64,000 bases of DNA from Telluria beijingensis (GTDB lineage: Bacteria; Pseudomonadota; Gammaproteobacteria; Burkholderiales; Burkholderiaceae_D): the NCBI RefSeq assembly GCF_030770395.1, contig NZ_CP132480.1, positions 1,820,891-1,884,890 of the forward strand, read 5' to 3'. The position numbers and the translations under genes are program-made. Shown in pieces: positions 36,921 to 45,678 of the stretch. Under the pieces are notes generated by a model. It was not told the DNA's origin and did not search any database. It saw only the letters and a list, made by a program, of their open reading frames with translations. Within the stretch, counting starts at the first letter, position 1. Each line of letters starts with the position of its first letter.

Positions 36921-37580
36921 ATGAATTTTTCGAATGAGAAGCAACCCGGGAAGAATCTCACAGGATTCATCGTTGTCCTCGTCCTTCACGTCCTCGTGGG
37001 ATGGGCACTCGTTGCTGGCCTGGGAACCCGGATCGTCAGCAAGGTGACCGAAGCTGTGGAAACCAAGCTGATCGAAGAGGTGGCGCCGCCGCCGCCGCCG
37101 GAAACCCCGCCGCCGCCGCCGCCGCCAGAAATGAAAGCGCCGCCGCCGCCGTTCATCCCGCCGGTCGAAGTGCAAGTGCAGCAACCGCCGCCACCGCAAA
37201 ACACGATCGCCGTCGCGACCCAGACGCCGCCACCGACCACCTCGCTGGCTCCGCCGGCACCGCCAGCTCCTCCGGCCCCGCCGGCGCCGGCACGTGGTCC
37301 TAGCCGCACCGAGGCAGTCGCTGACTTTAATACTTGCGCACGTCCGGAATATCCGCGTTCGTCGCAGCGCAATGAAGAAACCGGTACCACGACCCTGCAG
37401 TTCCTGATCGGTGTCGATGGTCGGGTGATGGAAGCCAAGCTGGCGAAGTCGAGTGGCTTCCGTGACTTGGACCGGGCCGCGCAATCGGCTCTGAGCAAAT
37501 GCCGATTCAAGCCCGCCATGATCGATGGCAAGCCGGAACAGGCGTGGACAGCGGTGCAGTACGTCTGGACGCTGGAATAA
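36921..37580 (+). CDS. tonB: TonB energy-transducing protein
   Basis: Carries proton-motive energy from ExbB/ExbD to outer-membrane receptors. The ATG at 36921 follows TTGGAGA at 8-base spacing and gives 219 residues; a GTG at 36867 would add 18 and lacks a ribosome binding site. It has one N-terminal helix (GFIVVLVLHVLVGWALVAGL), a periplasmic Pro-rich region (about residues 55-140, many PPPP runs) and a TonB C-terminal domain (CARPEYPRSSQRNEETGTTT, then LQFLIGVDGRVMEAKLAKSS and FKPAMIDGKPEQAWTAVQYV). First gene of tonB-exbB-exbD-exbD-TPR. Confidence 0.93.
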   Translation: MNFSNEKQPGKNLTGFIVVLVLHVLVGWALVAGLGTRIVSKVTEAVETKLIEEVAPPPPPETPPPPPPPEMKAPPPPFIPPVEVQVQQPPPPQNTIAVATQTPPPTTSLAPPAPPAPPAPPAPARGPSRTEAVADFNTCARPEYPRSSQRNEETGTTTLQFLIGVDGRVMEAKLAKSSGFRDLDRAAQSALSKCRFKPAMIDGKPEQAWTAVQYVWTLE

Positions 37581-37665
37581 AACCGAGGCAGATCACCGTC
37601 TCAAACTTTGATTGTCGTTGTCATTAAGTTCAGCGAACTGTCTATTTAATATCTTTGGAGGAAGC

Positions 37666-38604
37666 ATGTTTAAGAATACCCGTTTGTCCGCTTTCCTGGC
37701 GGCTGTCCTGTTGTCGGTAACTGCAGCATCGGCTCTGGTGTCGGCACCGGCCTTCGCTCAAGAAACCCCGGCAACCGACGCAGCTGCGCCAGCAGCGACC
37801 GACGCAGCTGCACCAGCTGTTGATCCAGCTGCTGCTCCTGCAGACGCTGCTGCTCCGGCAGACGCTGGCGCGCCAGCCGCTGCTCCAGGCGGCGAGCAGA
37901 CCGAAGAAGTCTACAACCCGTACGGCCTGCAAGCGATGTGGGAACACGGCGACTTCGTCAACAAAGGCACCCTGATCATCCTGTCGCTGATGTCGATCGG
38001 TTCGTGGTACATCATCATCACCAAGCTGATCGACCAGCAGAAGATCATGAAGCAGTCGAAAGACATGCAAGCCAAGTTCTGGAAAGCACCGTCGATCGCT
38101 GCTGGTTCGGCTCAGCTGAAAGAAGGCTCGCCATTCCGCTTCATCGCTGAAACCGGCACCAAGGCAACCCAGCACCACGACGGCGCCCTGCTCGAGCAGA
38201 TCGACCTGTCGACCTGGGTCACCATGCAGATCCAGCGCGCAGTGGACCGCGTCCAGTCGCGTCTGCAAGACGGCCTGTCGTTCCTGGCAACCGTCGGTTC
38301 GACCTCGCCGTTCATCGGTCTGTTCGGTACCGTCTGGGGCATCTACAACGCACTGACCGCCATCGGCATGTCGGGTAACGCATCGATCGACAAGGTCGCA
38401 GGTCCAGTCGGTGAAGCACTGATCATGACCGCCTTCGGTCTGTTCGTTGCAGTTCCTGCCGTTCTGGGTTACAACTGGCTGGTCCGTCGTAACAAGACCG
38501 TCCTGGAAGACATCCGTTCGTTCTCGGCCGACGTTCACTCGGTCCTGATCTCGGGCGCCATGTCGACCTCGAACGCCGCTGCCAGCGCTAAAAAGATTGG
38601 ATAA
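37666..38604 (+). CDS. exbB: ExbB proton channel with signal peptide and Ala/Pro-rich extension
   Basis: MotA/TolQ/ExbB-family channel that powers TonB. The ATG at 37666 follows GGAGGAAGC and gives 312 residues. Residues 1-32 look like a cleavable signal peptide (LSAFLAAVLLSVTAASALVS, then APAFAQ); residues about 33-78 are an Ala/Pro/Asp spacer; then comes the core with GTLIILSLMSIGSWYIIITK, FLATVGSTSPFIGLFGTVWG and the polar helix IMTAFGLFVAVPAVLGYNW. The long periplasmic extension is absent from E. coli ExbB but occurs in other proteobacterial ExbB proteins. Codon use favours those of highly expressed genes (AAC, AAG, GAA, GCT/GCA). Confidence 0.93.
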   Translation: MFKNTRLSAFLAAVLLSVTAASALVSAPAFAQETPATDAAAPAATDAAAPAVDPAAAPADAAAPADAGAPAAAPGGEQTEEVYNPYGLQAMWEHGDFVNKGTLIILSLMSIGSWYIIITKLIDQQKIMKQSKDMQAKFWKAPSIAAGSAQLKEGSPFRFIAETGTKATQHHDGALLEQIDLSTWVTMQIQRAVDRVQSRLQDGLSFLATVGSTSPFIGLFGTVWGIYNALTAIGMSGNASIDKVAGPVGEALIMTAFGLFVAVPAVLGYNWLVRRNKTVLEDIRSFSADVHSVLISGAMSTSNAAASAKKIG

Positions 38605-38607
38605 ACT

Positions 38608-39024
38608 ATGTCGATGAGTGTCGGTTCCGATTCCGGCGAAGATGCACTGAATTCAGAGATCAACACGACGCCACTCGTTGACATCATGTTGGTTCTTCTG
38701 ATCATCTTCCTGATCACGAGCCCGGTGGTTCTGAATCTGCAGAAAGTTACCCTGCCTGAAGAAGAGAACCAGGTCACCCTGTCCAAACCGGAAGACGTGA
38801 ATATCACCGTCAATAAAGACGGCGAAATGTACTACAACCAGACTCACCTCGCGAATACGGACGAGCTGTTCAAGTTCCTCGCGGAGCAGTCGGTGAAGGT
38901 GCCGCAACCGGCGGTGAAAGTTCGTGGCGACCAGGAAACCCGCTACGAAGCGATCGGCCGCGTGATCTACACGGCACAACGTGCTGGTGTGCAGAAGGTT
39001 GGTTTCGTTATCCAGCCAGAATAA
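38608..39024 (+). CDS. exbD: ExbD, first copy
   Basis: ExbD/TolR-family stator protein, 138 residues. One membrane helix follows the conserved Asp (INTTPLVDIMLVLLIIFLIT), with a periplasmic domain after it (VKVRGDQETRYEAIGRVIYT). It begins 3 bases after exbB, so expression is coupled. This copy and the next are only distantly alike outside the membrane segment, consistent with an ExbD pair rather than a recent duplication. Confidence 0.93.
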   Translation: MSMSVGSDSGEDALNSEINTTPLVDIMLVLLIIFLITSPVVLNLQKVTLPEEENQVTLSKPEDVNITVNKDGEMYYNQTHLANTDELFKFLAEQSVKVPQPAVKVRGDQETRYEAIGRVIYTAQRAGVQKVGFVIQPE

Positions 39025-39040
39025 GCTGGTAATTGAACGC

Positions 39041-39066
39041 GGCGCCGGGCTGTCGAGCCGGGCGCC
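39041..39066 (+). other. Hairpin between the two exbD genes
   Basis: GGCGCCGGGCT, GTCG, AGCCGGGCGCC forms an 11-position stem with one mismatch in the 78-base gap. No U-run follows, so it is more likely an RNA-stability or partial attenuation element than a full terminator. Confidence 0.4.
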
Positions 39067-39102
39067 GCCACCTTCTCCCCAACATTTGATAAGGACACAC
39101 CC

Positions 39103-39540
39103 ATGAGTATGAACGTAGGTGGAGGCGGCTCCGCAGCAGCAGCCGATCCGGAACCGATGATGGAAATGAACATGACGCCGTTGATCGACGTCCTGCTCGT
39201 TCTCATCATCATGCTGATTATCACGATTCCGAAGCAAGACCACTCCGTCAACCTGAACATGCCAGTCGGCAATCCACCGCCGATGACCGATGTCAAGCCG
39301 GTCGTGATCACGATCGACGTCGACTTCGACGGCACCATCCTCTGGGATGGCGAAGTGATCCCGGATCGCGCCAGCCTGGAAGCAAAGATGAACGCCGTTG
39401 CAGCGATGGCCGACCAGCCTGAAGTGCACCTGCGTCCGAATAAGCTGGTAGAGTACAAGGTTGTTGCCGGTGTCATGGCATCTGCCCAGCGTCTCGGCGT
39501 CACCAAAATCGGCATGGTCGGTAACGAGCAGTTCCAGTAA
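39103..39540 (+). CDS. exbD: ExbD, second copy
   Basis: Second ExbD/TolR-family protein, 145 residues. The N terminus is Gly/Ala-rich (MSMNVGGGGSAAAADPEPMM), then comes the membrane helix with its Asp (MNMTPLIDVLLVLIIMLIIT) and a periplasmic domain (VVITIDVDFDGTILWDGEVI). Two ExbD proteins next to one ExbB are known from Xanthomonas and other genera, where the second can serve a subset of receptors; that is not shown here. Confidence 0.93.
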   Translation: MSMNVGGGGSAAAADPEPMMEMNMTPLIDVLLVLIIMLIITIPKQDHSVNLNMPVGNPPPMTDVKPVVITIDVDFDGTILWDGEVIPDRASLEAKMNAVAAMADQPEVHLRPNKLVEYKVVAGVMASAQRLGVTKIGMVGNEQFQ

Positions 39541-39559
39541 TCGTTCCATGTTTGACCAA

Positions 39560-39583
39560 CACGGCAGGGCTATCCCTGCCGTG
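39560..39583 (+). terminator. Terminator-like hairpin before the TPR gene
   Basis: Perfect 10-bp stem (CACGGCAGGG, loop CTAT, CCCTGCCGTG) followed by TCCATTTTG. The U-run is weak, so read-through to the TPR gene 26 bases later is likely partial. Confidence 0.5.
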
Positions 39584-39609
39584 TCCATTTTGAAATAAGG
39601 ATTTTTCAG

Positions 39610-40839
39610 ATGATCAAGTTCCGTCTCGCTCACCTCAGCCTTGCAATGGCCGCTCTGGGCTTTACCGCGCTCACCCCGGTAATCGGCCTGTCTTCCGCCG
39701 TCGCGCAGGAAGCCATGCGCGCGGAGATTGGCAAACCGCTGCAGCAAGCCCAGGCCCAGATGAAACAGGGCAAGCACAAGGAAGCACTGGCCACCCTGCG
39801 CGGACTGGACAAGGTGGGCAACAAGACCGCCAATGAAAGCTACCTGATCGAGCGCGTGCGCGCCGGGGCAGCCTCTTCGGCCGGCGATTACGATACCGCC
39901 GCCAAATCCTTCGAAGCCCTGCTCAATTCGGGCAAGCTGAGCGCCAACGAGCGTTCGCAATTCGCCGAAGGCCTGGTGGGCATCTATATGCGTGCAGGCG
40001 ACCTGAACAAGGCCAACGCCACCATCCAGAACCTGCTCAAGCAGAAGGATGATCCAAAACTGCGCGCCTACCTGCTGCAGAACTATTACAAGCAAGGCAA
40101 CACCGCCGCCCTCGAGCAGGAACTGCGCACCATCGAGAAAAGCGGCCGCCTGAGCGAAGACCAACTGGGCATGCTGGCCAATATCCAGCTGAAAAAGAAC
40201 GATACCGCCGGCTACGTGCGCACCATCGAGAAGCTGGCCGCCAGCTATCCGAAGGCGCAGTACTGGACCGACCTGCTGAACCGCGTGCAGCGCCAGCCGG
40301 GCTACGCCAGCCGCCTGAACGTCGACGTCTATCGCCTGAAACTGGCCAACAACCTGCTCAAGAAGCCGAGCGAGTACATGGAAATGGCCCAGCTGGTGCT
40401 GCAGGCGAAAGCCCCGGCCGAAGCGATCAAGATCATCGACAAGGGCTACAAGGCCGGCGCCCTCGGCACCGGCACCGACGCCGCGCGTCACCAGCGTCTG
40501 AAGGAACTGGCCGAGAAGAACCTGGCGGAGCAGAACAAGAACTTCGCCACGCTGGAAGCCGAGCACACCTCGGTCAAGGACAACGACTCGCTGGTGGGCC
40601 TGGGTTACGCACTGGTGCAGGCTGGCCAGGCCGACAAGGGCCTGAAAATGATGGAAACCGCCATCAAGGCCGGCGGCCTGAAGAACGCCGACGAAGCCAA
40701 GCTGCGCCTGGGCGAAGCCTACGCCGCCGCCGGCAAGAAGCAGCAAGCCATCGCCACGCTCAAGACCGTGGGCGGCAAGGACGGCACCGCCGAACTGGCC
40801 CGCTACTGGATCCTGGCGATCAACAATCCGCTGTCCTGA
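39610..40839 (+). CDS. Exported TPR-repeat protein of the exbBDD operon
   Basis: A 409-residue protein with a signal peptide (FRLAHLSLAMAALGFTALTP, cleavage near SAVAQ) and several tetratricopeptide-like helical pairs (KEALATLRGLDKVGNKTANE, GDYDTAAKSFEALLNSGKLS, AGDLNKANATIQNLLKQKDD, GQADKGLKMMETAIKAGGLK). TPR proteins often follow exbB-exbD-exbD in proteobacteria. A periplasmic scaffold or accessory role with TonB is inferred from position. Start supported by AATAAGGA upstream. Confidence 0.85.
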   Translation: MIKFRLAHLSLAMAALGFTALTPVIGLSSAVAQEAMRAEIGKPLQQAQAQMKQGKHKEALATLRGLDKVGNKTANESYLIERVRAGAASSAGDYDTAAKSFEALLNSGKLSANERSQFAEGLVGIYMRAGDLNKANATIQNLLKQKDDPKLRAYLLQNYYKQGNTAALEQELRTIEKSGRLSEDQLGMLANIQLKKNDTAGYVRTIEKLAASYPKAQYWTDLLNRVQRQPGYASRLNVDVYRLKLANNLLKKPSEYMEMAQLVLQAKAPAEAIKIIDKGYKAGALGTGTDAARHQRLKELAEKNLAEQNKNFATLEAEHTSVKDNDSLVGLGYALVQAGQADKGLKMMETAIKAGGLKNADEAKLRLGEAYAAAGKKQQAIATLKTVGGKDGTAELARYWILAINNPLS

Positions 40840-40872
40840 TCTTCACAGCCCCGCGCAAGCGGAGCCACTATG

Positions 40873-40976
40873 TCGTCCCCGCGCAGGCGGGGACCCAGGT
40901 TTCTCAACATTGCTACTTTCGTCAAACGAAGGTGGTGTGCGTGAAACCTTGGGTCCCCGCCTTCGCGGGGACGACG
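40873..40976. repeat. Family B inverted repeat pair before ribF
   Basis: 40873-40902 (TCGTCCCCGCGCAGGCGGGG, then ACCCAGGTTT) and 40944-40976 (AAACCTTGGG, TCCCCGCCTTCGCGGGGA, CGACG) in opposite orientation, 41 bases apart. Same structure as the pair at 21218-21298, with C for T in the arms. It closes the tonB-exbB-exbD-exbD-TPR region. Confidence 0.75.
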
Positions 40977-41040
40977 TTTTTGAGCTAGCACAACTATCCC
41001 ACGCCCATGTCCACATCGGGGTTGCCGTGCAGTTACCGTA

Positions 41041-41046
41041 TATAAT
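41041..41046 (+). promoter_or_regulatory. Candidate -10 element for ribF
   Basis: Perfect TATAAT 55 bases before the ribF ATG, within CCGTATATAATCAGG. No good -35 sits at 16 to 18 bases; TTGCCG is only 13 bases away. No FMN riboswitch is visible. Confidence 0.35.
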
Positions 41047-41100
41047 CAGGGTTTTGGCGCCGTTCCAACGTAGCGCGGCGCTTAACCGGACCCAGATTTG

Positions 41101-42072
41101 ATGAAGGTATTTCGCGGACTTCCCAACGACAGGGCGCGCGCGCCCTGCGCGCTCACGATCGGCAATTTCGACGGCGTCCATCGCGGCCACCAGGCCCTGC
41201 TGGCGCACGTGCGCAGCGCCGCCGCGGCGCTCGGCCTGGAAGCGGCCGTGATGACCTTCGAGCCCCATCCACGCGAATACTTCGCCCGCAAGTCCGGCGA
41301 CCTGTCCCGGGCCCCGGCCCGCATCGCCAACCTGCGCGACAAGCTCGAGGATCTCGACCAGGCCGGCATCGACCGCGTCATCGTCGAGCATTTCAACGAA
41401 CAGTTCGCCGCCATGTCGCCGCGCGATTTCATCGAACGCGTGCTGGTCGACGGCCTGCACGTCAGGTGGCTGATGGTCGGCGACGATTTCCGCTTCGGCG
41501 CGCGGCGCCAGGGCGATATCGCGATGCTGATCGAGGCCGGCCGCGAATTCGGTTTCGAGGTCCACACGCTGGACGCCGTCATGCTGGGCGACCAGCGCAT
41601 CTCGTCCTCGGCCGTGCGCGCCGCCCTGCAGGAAGGCGATTTCGACCGTACCCGCGAACTGCTCGGCCATCCGTATGCGATGTCGGGCCACGTGATCCAC
41701 GGCCAGAAACTGGGCCGCACCCTCGGCTTTCCCACCATGAACCTGCGCGTGGCGCACCGCCCCGCCCTGTCCGGCATCTTCGTCGTGCAGGTGCATGGCC
41801 TGGCGGATGAACCGCTGCCGGCCGTGGCCAGCCTGGGCGTGCGTCCGACCGTGGAAGATGCCGGCCGCATGCTGCTCGAGGTGCATGTATTCGACTATGC
41901 CCGGCAATGCTACGGCCAGTTGGTGCGCGTGGAATTCCTGGCCAAGCTGCGCGACGAAGAGAAATACGACGACCTGGCCACGCTCACCGCCGCGATCGAC
42001 AATGACGCGGCCCAGGCGCGCGCCTTCTTCGCCCACCGCCATGGCGCGCTGACGGCGACCGACCGAATTTGA
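41101..42072 (+). CDS. ribF: Bifunctional riboflavin kinase/FAD synthetase RibF
   Basis: Makes FMN and then FAD from riboflavin. The 323-residue protein has an N-terminal nucleotidyltransferase domain ([50 protein letters not shown]) and a C-terminal riboflavin kinase domain ([20 protein letters not shown] with TMNL). The ATG at 41101 is used. First gene of the ribF-ileS-lspA-coaBC-dut run conserved in Burkholderiales. Confidence 0.95.
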   Translation: MKVFRGLPNDRARAPCALTIGNFDGVHRGHQALLAHVRSAAAALGLEAAVMTFEPHPREYFARKSGDLSRAPARIANLRDKLEDLDQAGIDRVIVEHFNEQFAAMSPRDFIERVLVDGLHVRWLMVGDDFRFGARRQGDIAMLIEAGREFGFEVHTLDAVMLGDQRISSSAVRAALQEGDFDRTRELLGHPYAMSGHVIHGQKLGRTLGFPTMNLRVAHRPALSGIFVVQVHGLADEPLPAVASLGVRPTVEDAGRMLLEVHVFDYARQCYGQLVRVEFLAKLRDEEKYDDLATLTAAIDNDAAQARAFFAHRHGALTATDRI

Positions 42073-42172
42073 GCGCGCTTTCCGGCTGTCACGTCGATGC
42101 CGGGGAGCGCCTCACCCAGATCCCGCCGCGGCGCCCTGCGCCGTGCACCAGAACACTTACCAGAAGAAGCTT

Positions 42173-45058
42173 ATGTCCGATACCAAACAGAATAGCGCGC
42201 CCAAAGGCGGCAAGAAGCCTGAGAGCAAATACCCGGTCAATATGACCGACACCCCATTCCCGATGCGGGGCGACCTCGCCAAGCGCGAGCCGGGCTGGGT
42301 CAAGCAATGGCAAGATAAAAAGATCTACGAGCGCGTGCGCAAGGCCGCCGCCGGCCGCCCGACATTCATCCTGCACGACGGTCCGCCGTATGCCAACGGC
42401 GACATCCACCTGGGCCATGCCGTCAACAAGATCCTCAAGGATATGGTCATCAAGTCGCGCACGATCGCCGGCTTCGACGCGCCGTATGTGCCGGGCTGGG
42501 ATTGCCACGGCATGCCGATCGAGATCCAGATCGAAAAACTGTATGGCAAGAACCTGCCGACCGCCGAAGTGCTGCAAAAGGCGCGCGCCTATGCGCTCGA
42601 GCAGATCGACCGCCAGCGCGCCGGCTTCATCCGCCTGGGCGTACTGGGCGAGTGGGACAACCCGTACATGACCATGGCCTACAGTAACGAGGCAGACGAG
42701 TTGCGCGCACTCGGCACCTTGCTCGAGAAAGGCTATGTCTATCGCGGCCTGAAGCCCGTGAACTGGTGCTTCGACTGCGGTTCGGCGCTGGCCGAGGCCG
42801 AAGTCGAGTACCAGGACAAACGCGACCCGGCAATCGACGTCGGCTTCGCCTTCCACGAGCAGGACAGGATCGCCGCCGCCTTCGGCCTGGCCAAGCTGCC
42901 GGTCGACAAGGGCTTCATCGTGATCTGGACCACGACTCCGTGGACCATCCCGTCGAACCAGGCCCTGAACGTGGGCCCGGAAGTCGGCTATTCGCTGGTG
43001 CAGGTCGAGCGCGACGGCCAGCCGCAGCTCTTGATCCTGGGTTCGGAACTGGTGGAGTCGGTGCTGGCCCGCTACAAGCTCGAAGGCACGACGATCGCCA
43101 CCACCACGGGCGACAAGCTGGAGGGCATCCGCTTCAAGCACCCGCTGCATGCGCAGGACGCATTCTACGACCGCCTGTCGCCGGTCTACCTGGCCGACTA
43201 CGTGACCGTCGATAGCGGTACCGGCGTGGTCCACTCGGCCCCGGCCTATGGCCTGGAAGACTTCCAGTCGTGCAAGGCGCACGGCATGAAGGACGACGAG
43301 ATCCTCAAACCCGTAATGGGCGACGGCCGCTTCGCCTCGACCCTGCCGCTGTTTGGCGGCATGACGATCTGGGAAGCGAGCAAGCCGATCTGCGCGGCGC
43401 TGACCGAGGCTGGCGCCCTGTTCGAACTCAAGATGTTCGACCACAGCTATATGCACTGCTGGAGGCATAAAACGCCGATCGTCTACCGCGCCACCAGCCA
43501 GTGGTTCGCCGGCATGGATGTCAATCCAAAGGATGGCGGCCCTACCCTGCGCCAGACCGCGCTGGCCGGCATCGAGAAGACGCAGTTCTTCCCTGACTGG
43601 GGCCAGGCGCGCCTGCACGGCATGATCGAGAACCGTCCGGACTGGACCCTGTCGCGCCAGCGCCAGTGGGGCGTGCCGATGGCCTTCTTCATCCACAAGG
43701 AGACCGGCGAGCTGCACCCACGCACCCCGGAACTGCTGGAACAGGTAGCGAAACTGATCGAAGCGGGCGGCATCGACGCCTGGCACAACCTCGACCCGGC
43801 CACCCTGCTGGGCGAGGACGCCGCCACCTATGAAAAGAACAAGGACACGCTGGACGTCTGGTTCGATTCGGGCAGCACCCACCAGACCGTGCTGCGCGGC
43901 TCGCACAAGGAGCAGTCCAGCTTCCCGGCCGACCTGTACCTGGAAGGCTCGGACCAGCACCGCGGCTGGTTCCACTCGTCGCTCCTGACCTCGTCGATGC
44001 TCAACGGGACCCCGCCCTACAAGGCGCTGCTGACCCACGGCTTCACGGTCGACGAGAACGGCAAGAAGATGTCGAAATCGCTTGGTAATACCATGGCGCC
44101 GCAGAAGATTTCGGATACGCTCGGCGCCGACATCCTGCGCCTGTGGGTGGCCTCGACCGACTACACGGGCGAGCTGTCGATCGGCGAAGAGATCCTGAAA
44201 CGCGTGACCGAATCGTACCGCCGCATCCGCAACACGCTGCGCTTCCTGCTGGCGAACACCTCGGACTTCGATCCGGCGCAGCACGCAGTGCCGATGGCCG
44301 AGCTGCTGGAGATCGACCGCTATGCGATCGCCTCGATGGCGCAATTGCAGGCCGACGTCGCGGCGCACTTCGAGCGCTACGAGTTCCACCCGGTCGTCTC
44401 TCGCCTGCAGAACTACTGCTCTGAAGACCTGGGTGGCTTCTACCTCGACATCCTGAAGGACCGCCTGTACACCACCGGCGTCGGCTCGCACGCGCGCCGC
44501 TCGGCCCAGACCGCGCTGTGGCACATCGCCCACTCGCTGCTGCGCGTGATGGCGCCGATCCTGTCGTTCACCGCCGAAGAGGCGTGGGAGAAGTTCGCGG
44601 GCAGCCAGGCCTTTGCCGACAGCGACGAGACCATCTTCACCCAGACGCTGTGGAGCTTCCCCGCGCTCGAAGACGGTGACGCCTTGCTGGCCAAGTATGC
44701 GCTGCTGCGCCAGGTGCGTAACGACGTCACCAAGCAGCTGGAAGAAGTGCGCGCCTCCGGCGCCATCGGCTCCTCGCTGCAGGCGGAACTGGCGATCAAG
44801 GCCTCGGGCGACAAGTACCGCGCGCTGGCCAGCCTGGACGATGACCTCAAGTTCGTCTTCATCACCTCGCAGGCGACGGTCGCCGAAGTCGCCGGCGAAG
44901 CCGAAGAAAGCGTGACCGTCGAACCGTCGACTGCCGAGAAGTGCGAGCGCTGCTGGCACTACCGCCGCGACGTCGGCCACGACCACGCGCATCCGACGCT
45001 GTGCGGCCGCTGTACCAGCAACCTGTTCGGCGCCGGCGAGCAGCGCCGTTTCGCCTGA
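42173..45058 (+). CDS. ileS: Isoleucyl-tRNA synthetase
   Basis: Class I tRNA synthetase of 961 residues from the ATG at 42173 ([20 protein letters not shown]); an upstream GTG at 42143 is less likely. It has the HIGH-type motif ([20 protein letters not shown]), an editing domain ([31 protein letters not shown]), the KMSKS motif ([13 protein letters not shown]), an anticodon-binding domain and a C-terminal zinc site ([12 protein letters not shown] with LCGRC). This is the bacterial mupirocin-sensitive type by layout. No T-box leader is visible, as expected for this phylum. Confidence 0.97.
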   Translation: MSDTKQNSAPKGGKKPESKYPVNMTDTPFPMRGDLAKREPGWVKQWQDKKIYERVRKAAAGRPTFILHDGPPYANGDIHLGHAVNKILKDMVIKSRTIAGFDAPYVPGWDCHGMPIEIQIEKLYGKNLPTAEVLQKARAYALEQIDRQRAGFIRLGVLGEWDNPYMTMAYSNEADELRALGTLLEKGYVYRGLKPVNWCFDCGSALAEAEVEYQDKRDPAIDVGFAFHEQDRIAAAFGLAKLPVDKGFIVIWTTTPWTIPSNQALNVGPEVGYSLVQVERDGQPQLLILGSELVESVLARYKLEGTTIATTTGDKLEGIRFKHPLHAQDAFYDRLSPVYLADYVTVDSGTGVVHSAPAYGLEDFQSCKAHGMKDDEILKPVMGDGRFASTLPLFGGMTIWEASKPICAALTEAGALFELKMFDHSYMHCWRHKTPIVYRATSQWFAGMDVNPKDGGPTLRQTALAGIEKTQFFPDWGQARLHGMIENRPDWTLSRQRQWGVPMAFFIHKETGELHPRTPELLEQVAKLIEAGGIDAWHNLDPATLLGEDAATYEKNKDTLDVWFDSGSTHQTVLRGSHKEQSSFPADLYLEGSDQHRGWFHSSLLTSSMLNGTPPYKALLTHGFTVDENGKKMSKSLGNTMAPQKISDTLGADILRLWVASTDYTGELSIGEEILKRVTESYRRIRNTLRFLLANTSDFDPAQHAVPMAELLEIDRYAIASMAQLQADVAAHFERYEFHPVVSRLQNYCSEDLGGFYLDILKDRLYTTGVGSHARRSAQTALWHIAHSLLRVMAPILSFTAEEAWEKFAGSQAFADSDETIFTQTLWSFPALEDGDALLAKYALLRQVRNDVTKQLEEVRASGAIGSSLQAELAIKASGDKYRALASLDDDLKFVFITSQATVAEVAGEAEESVTVEPSTAEKCERCWHYRRDVGHDHAHPTLCGRCTSNLFGAGEQRRFA

Positions 45059-45074
45059 TCCCTCCGGGGCTTTC

Positions 45075-45104
45075 CGCCATGCCGTCCATCCGGGCGGCAT
45101 GGCG
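45075..45104 (+). other. Perfect hairpin in the ileS-lspA gap
   Basis: CGCCATGCCG, 10-base loop, CGGCATGGCG: a perfect 10-bp stem 20 bases before the lspA ATG. No U-run follows. The lspA start lacks a clear Shine-Dalgarno sequence, so the hairpin may affect its translation or mark a processing site. Confidence 0.5.
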
Positions 45105-45123
45105 CGTACCGACATCACACACC

Positions 45124-45654
45124 ATGGCAACCAAAAAGAAACCCATCGCATCCGGTCCCAAACTCGTCACCCGCAGCAGCGGCGCCAGCCTGTTCCCCTG
45201 GATCGGCCTGTCCCTGATTATCGTGCTGCTCGACCAGGTCACCAAGCTCACCGTCGAACGCACCTTCGCCTATGCCGAGACGGTGCCGGTCACGAGCTTC
45301 TTCAACCTGATCAAGGTATACAACCCGGGTGCGGCGTTCAGCTTCCTGGGCGATGCCAGCGGCTGGCAGCGCTGGCTGTTCCTGGGAATCGCGATCGGCG
45401 CCGTGGTGTTCTGCATCTACATGATGTCCAAGAACGCGAGCCAGCGCCTGTTCTGCTTCGCCCTGGCGCTGATCATGGCCGGCGCGATCGGCAACGGCAT
45501 CGACCGCGTCGTGCACGGGCACGTGATCGACTTCCTCGATTTCTACTGGACCGGCATCGGCCACTTCCCGGCCTTTAATATCGCCGACATCGGCATCTCG
45601 GTGGGCGCCGTGCTGTTCGTGCTCGACGAACTGCGGCGCGTCAATAAGTCTTAA
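45124..45654 (+). CDS. lspA: Lipoprotein signal peptidase (signal peptidase II)
   Basis: Inner-membrane aspartyl protease that removes signal peptides from lipoproteins after lipid attachment. The ATG at 45124 gives 176 residues with four membrane helices (LFPWIGLSLIIVLLDQVTKL first). Catalytic Asp motifs are GNGIDRVVHGHVIDFLDF and FNIADIGISVGAVLFVLDEL. The N-terminal cytoplasmic stretch (MATKKKPIASGPKLVTRSSG) is somewhat long. It lies between ileS and coaBC in the usual order. Confidence 0.95.
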   Translation: MATKKKPIASGPKLVTRSSGASLFPWIGLSLIIVLLDQVTKLTVERTFAYAETVPVTSFFNLIKVYNPGAAFSFLGDASGWQRWLFLGIAIGAVVFCIYMMSKNASQRLFCFALALIMAGAIGNGIDRVVHGHVIDFLDFYWTGIGHFPAFNIADIGISVGAVLFVLDELRRVNKS

Positions 45655-45678
45655 CCGCGCGTCGTAAGGAGAGACACC

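Noticed and set aside
40977..41100. FMN riboswitch before ribF
   Set aside because: The gap is short and lacks the conserved FMN-element segments; only a -10 element is visible.
42089..45151. A 1020-codon minus-strand reading opposite ileS
   Set aside because: Shadow of isoleucyl-tRNA synthetase; no domain seen.
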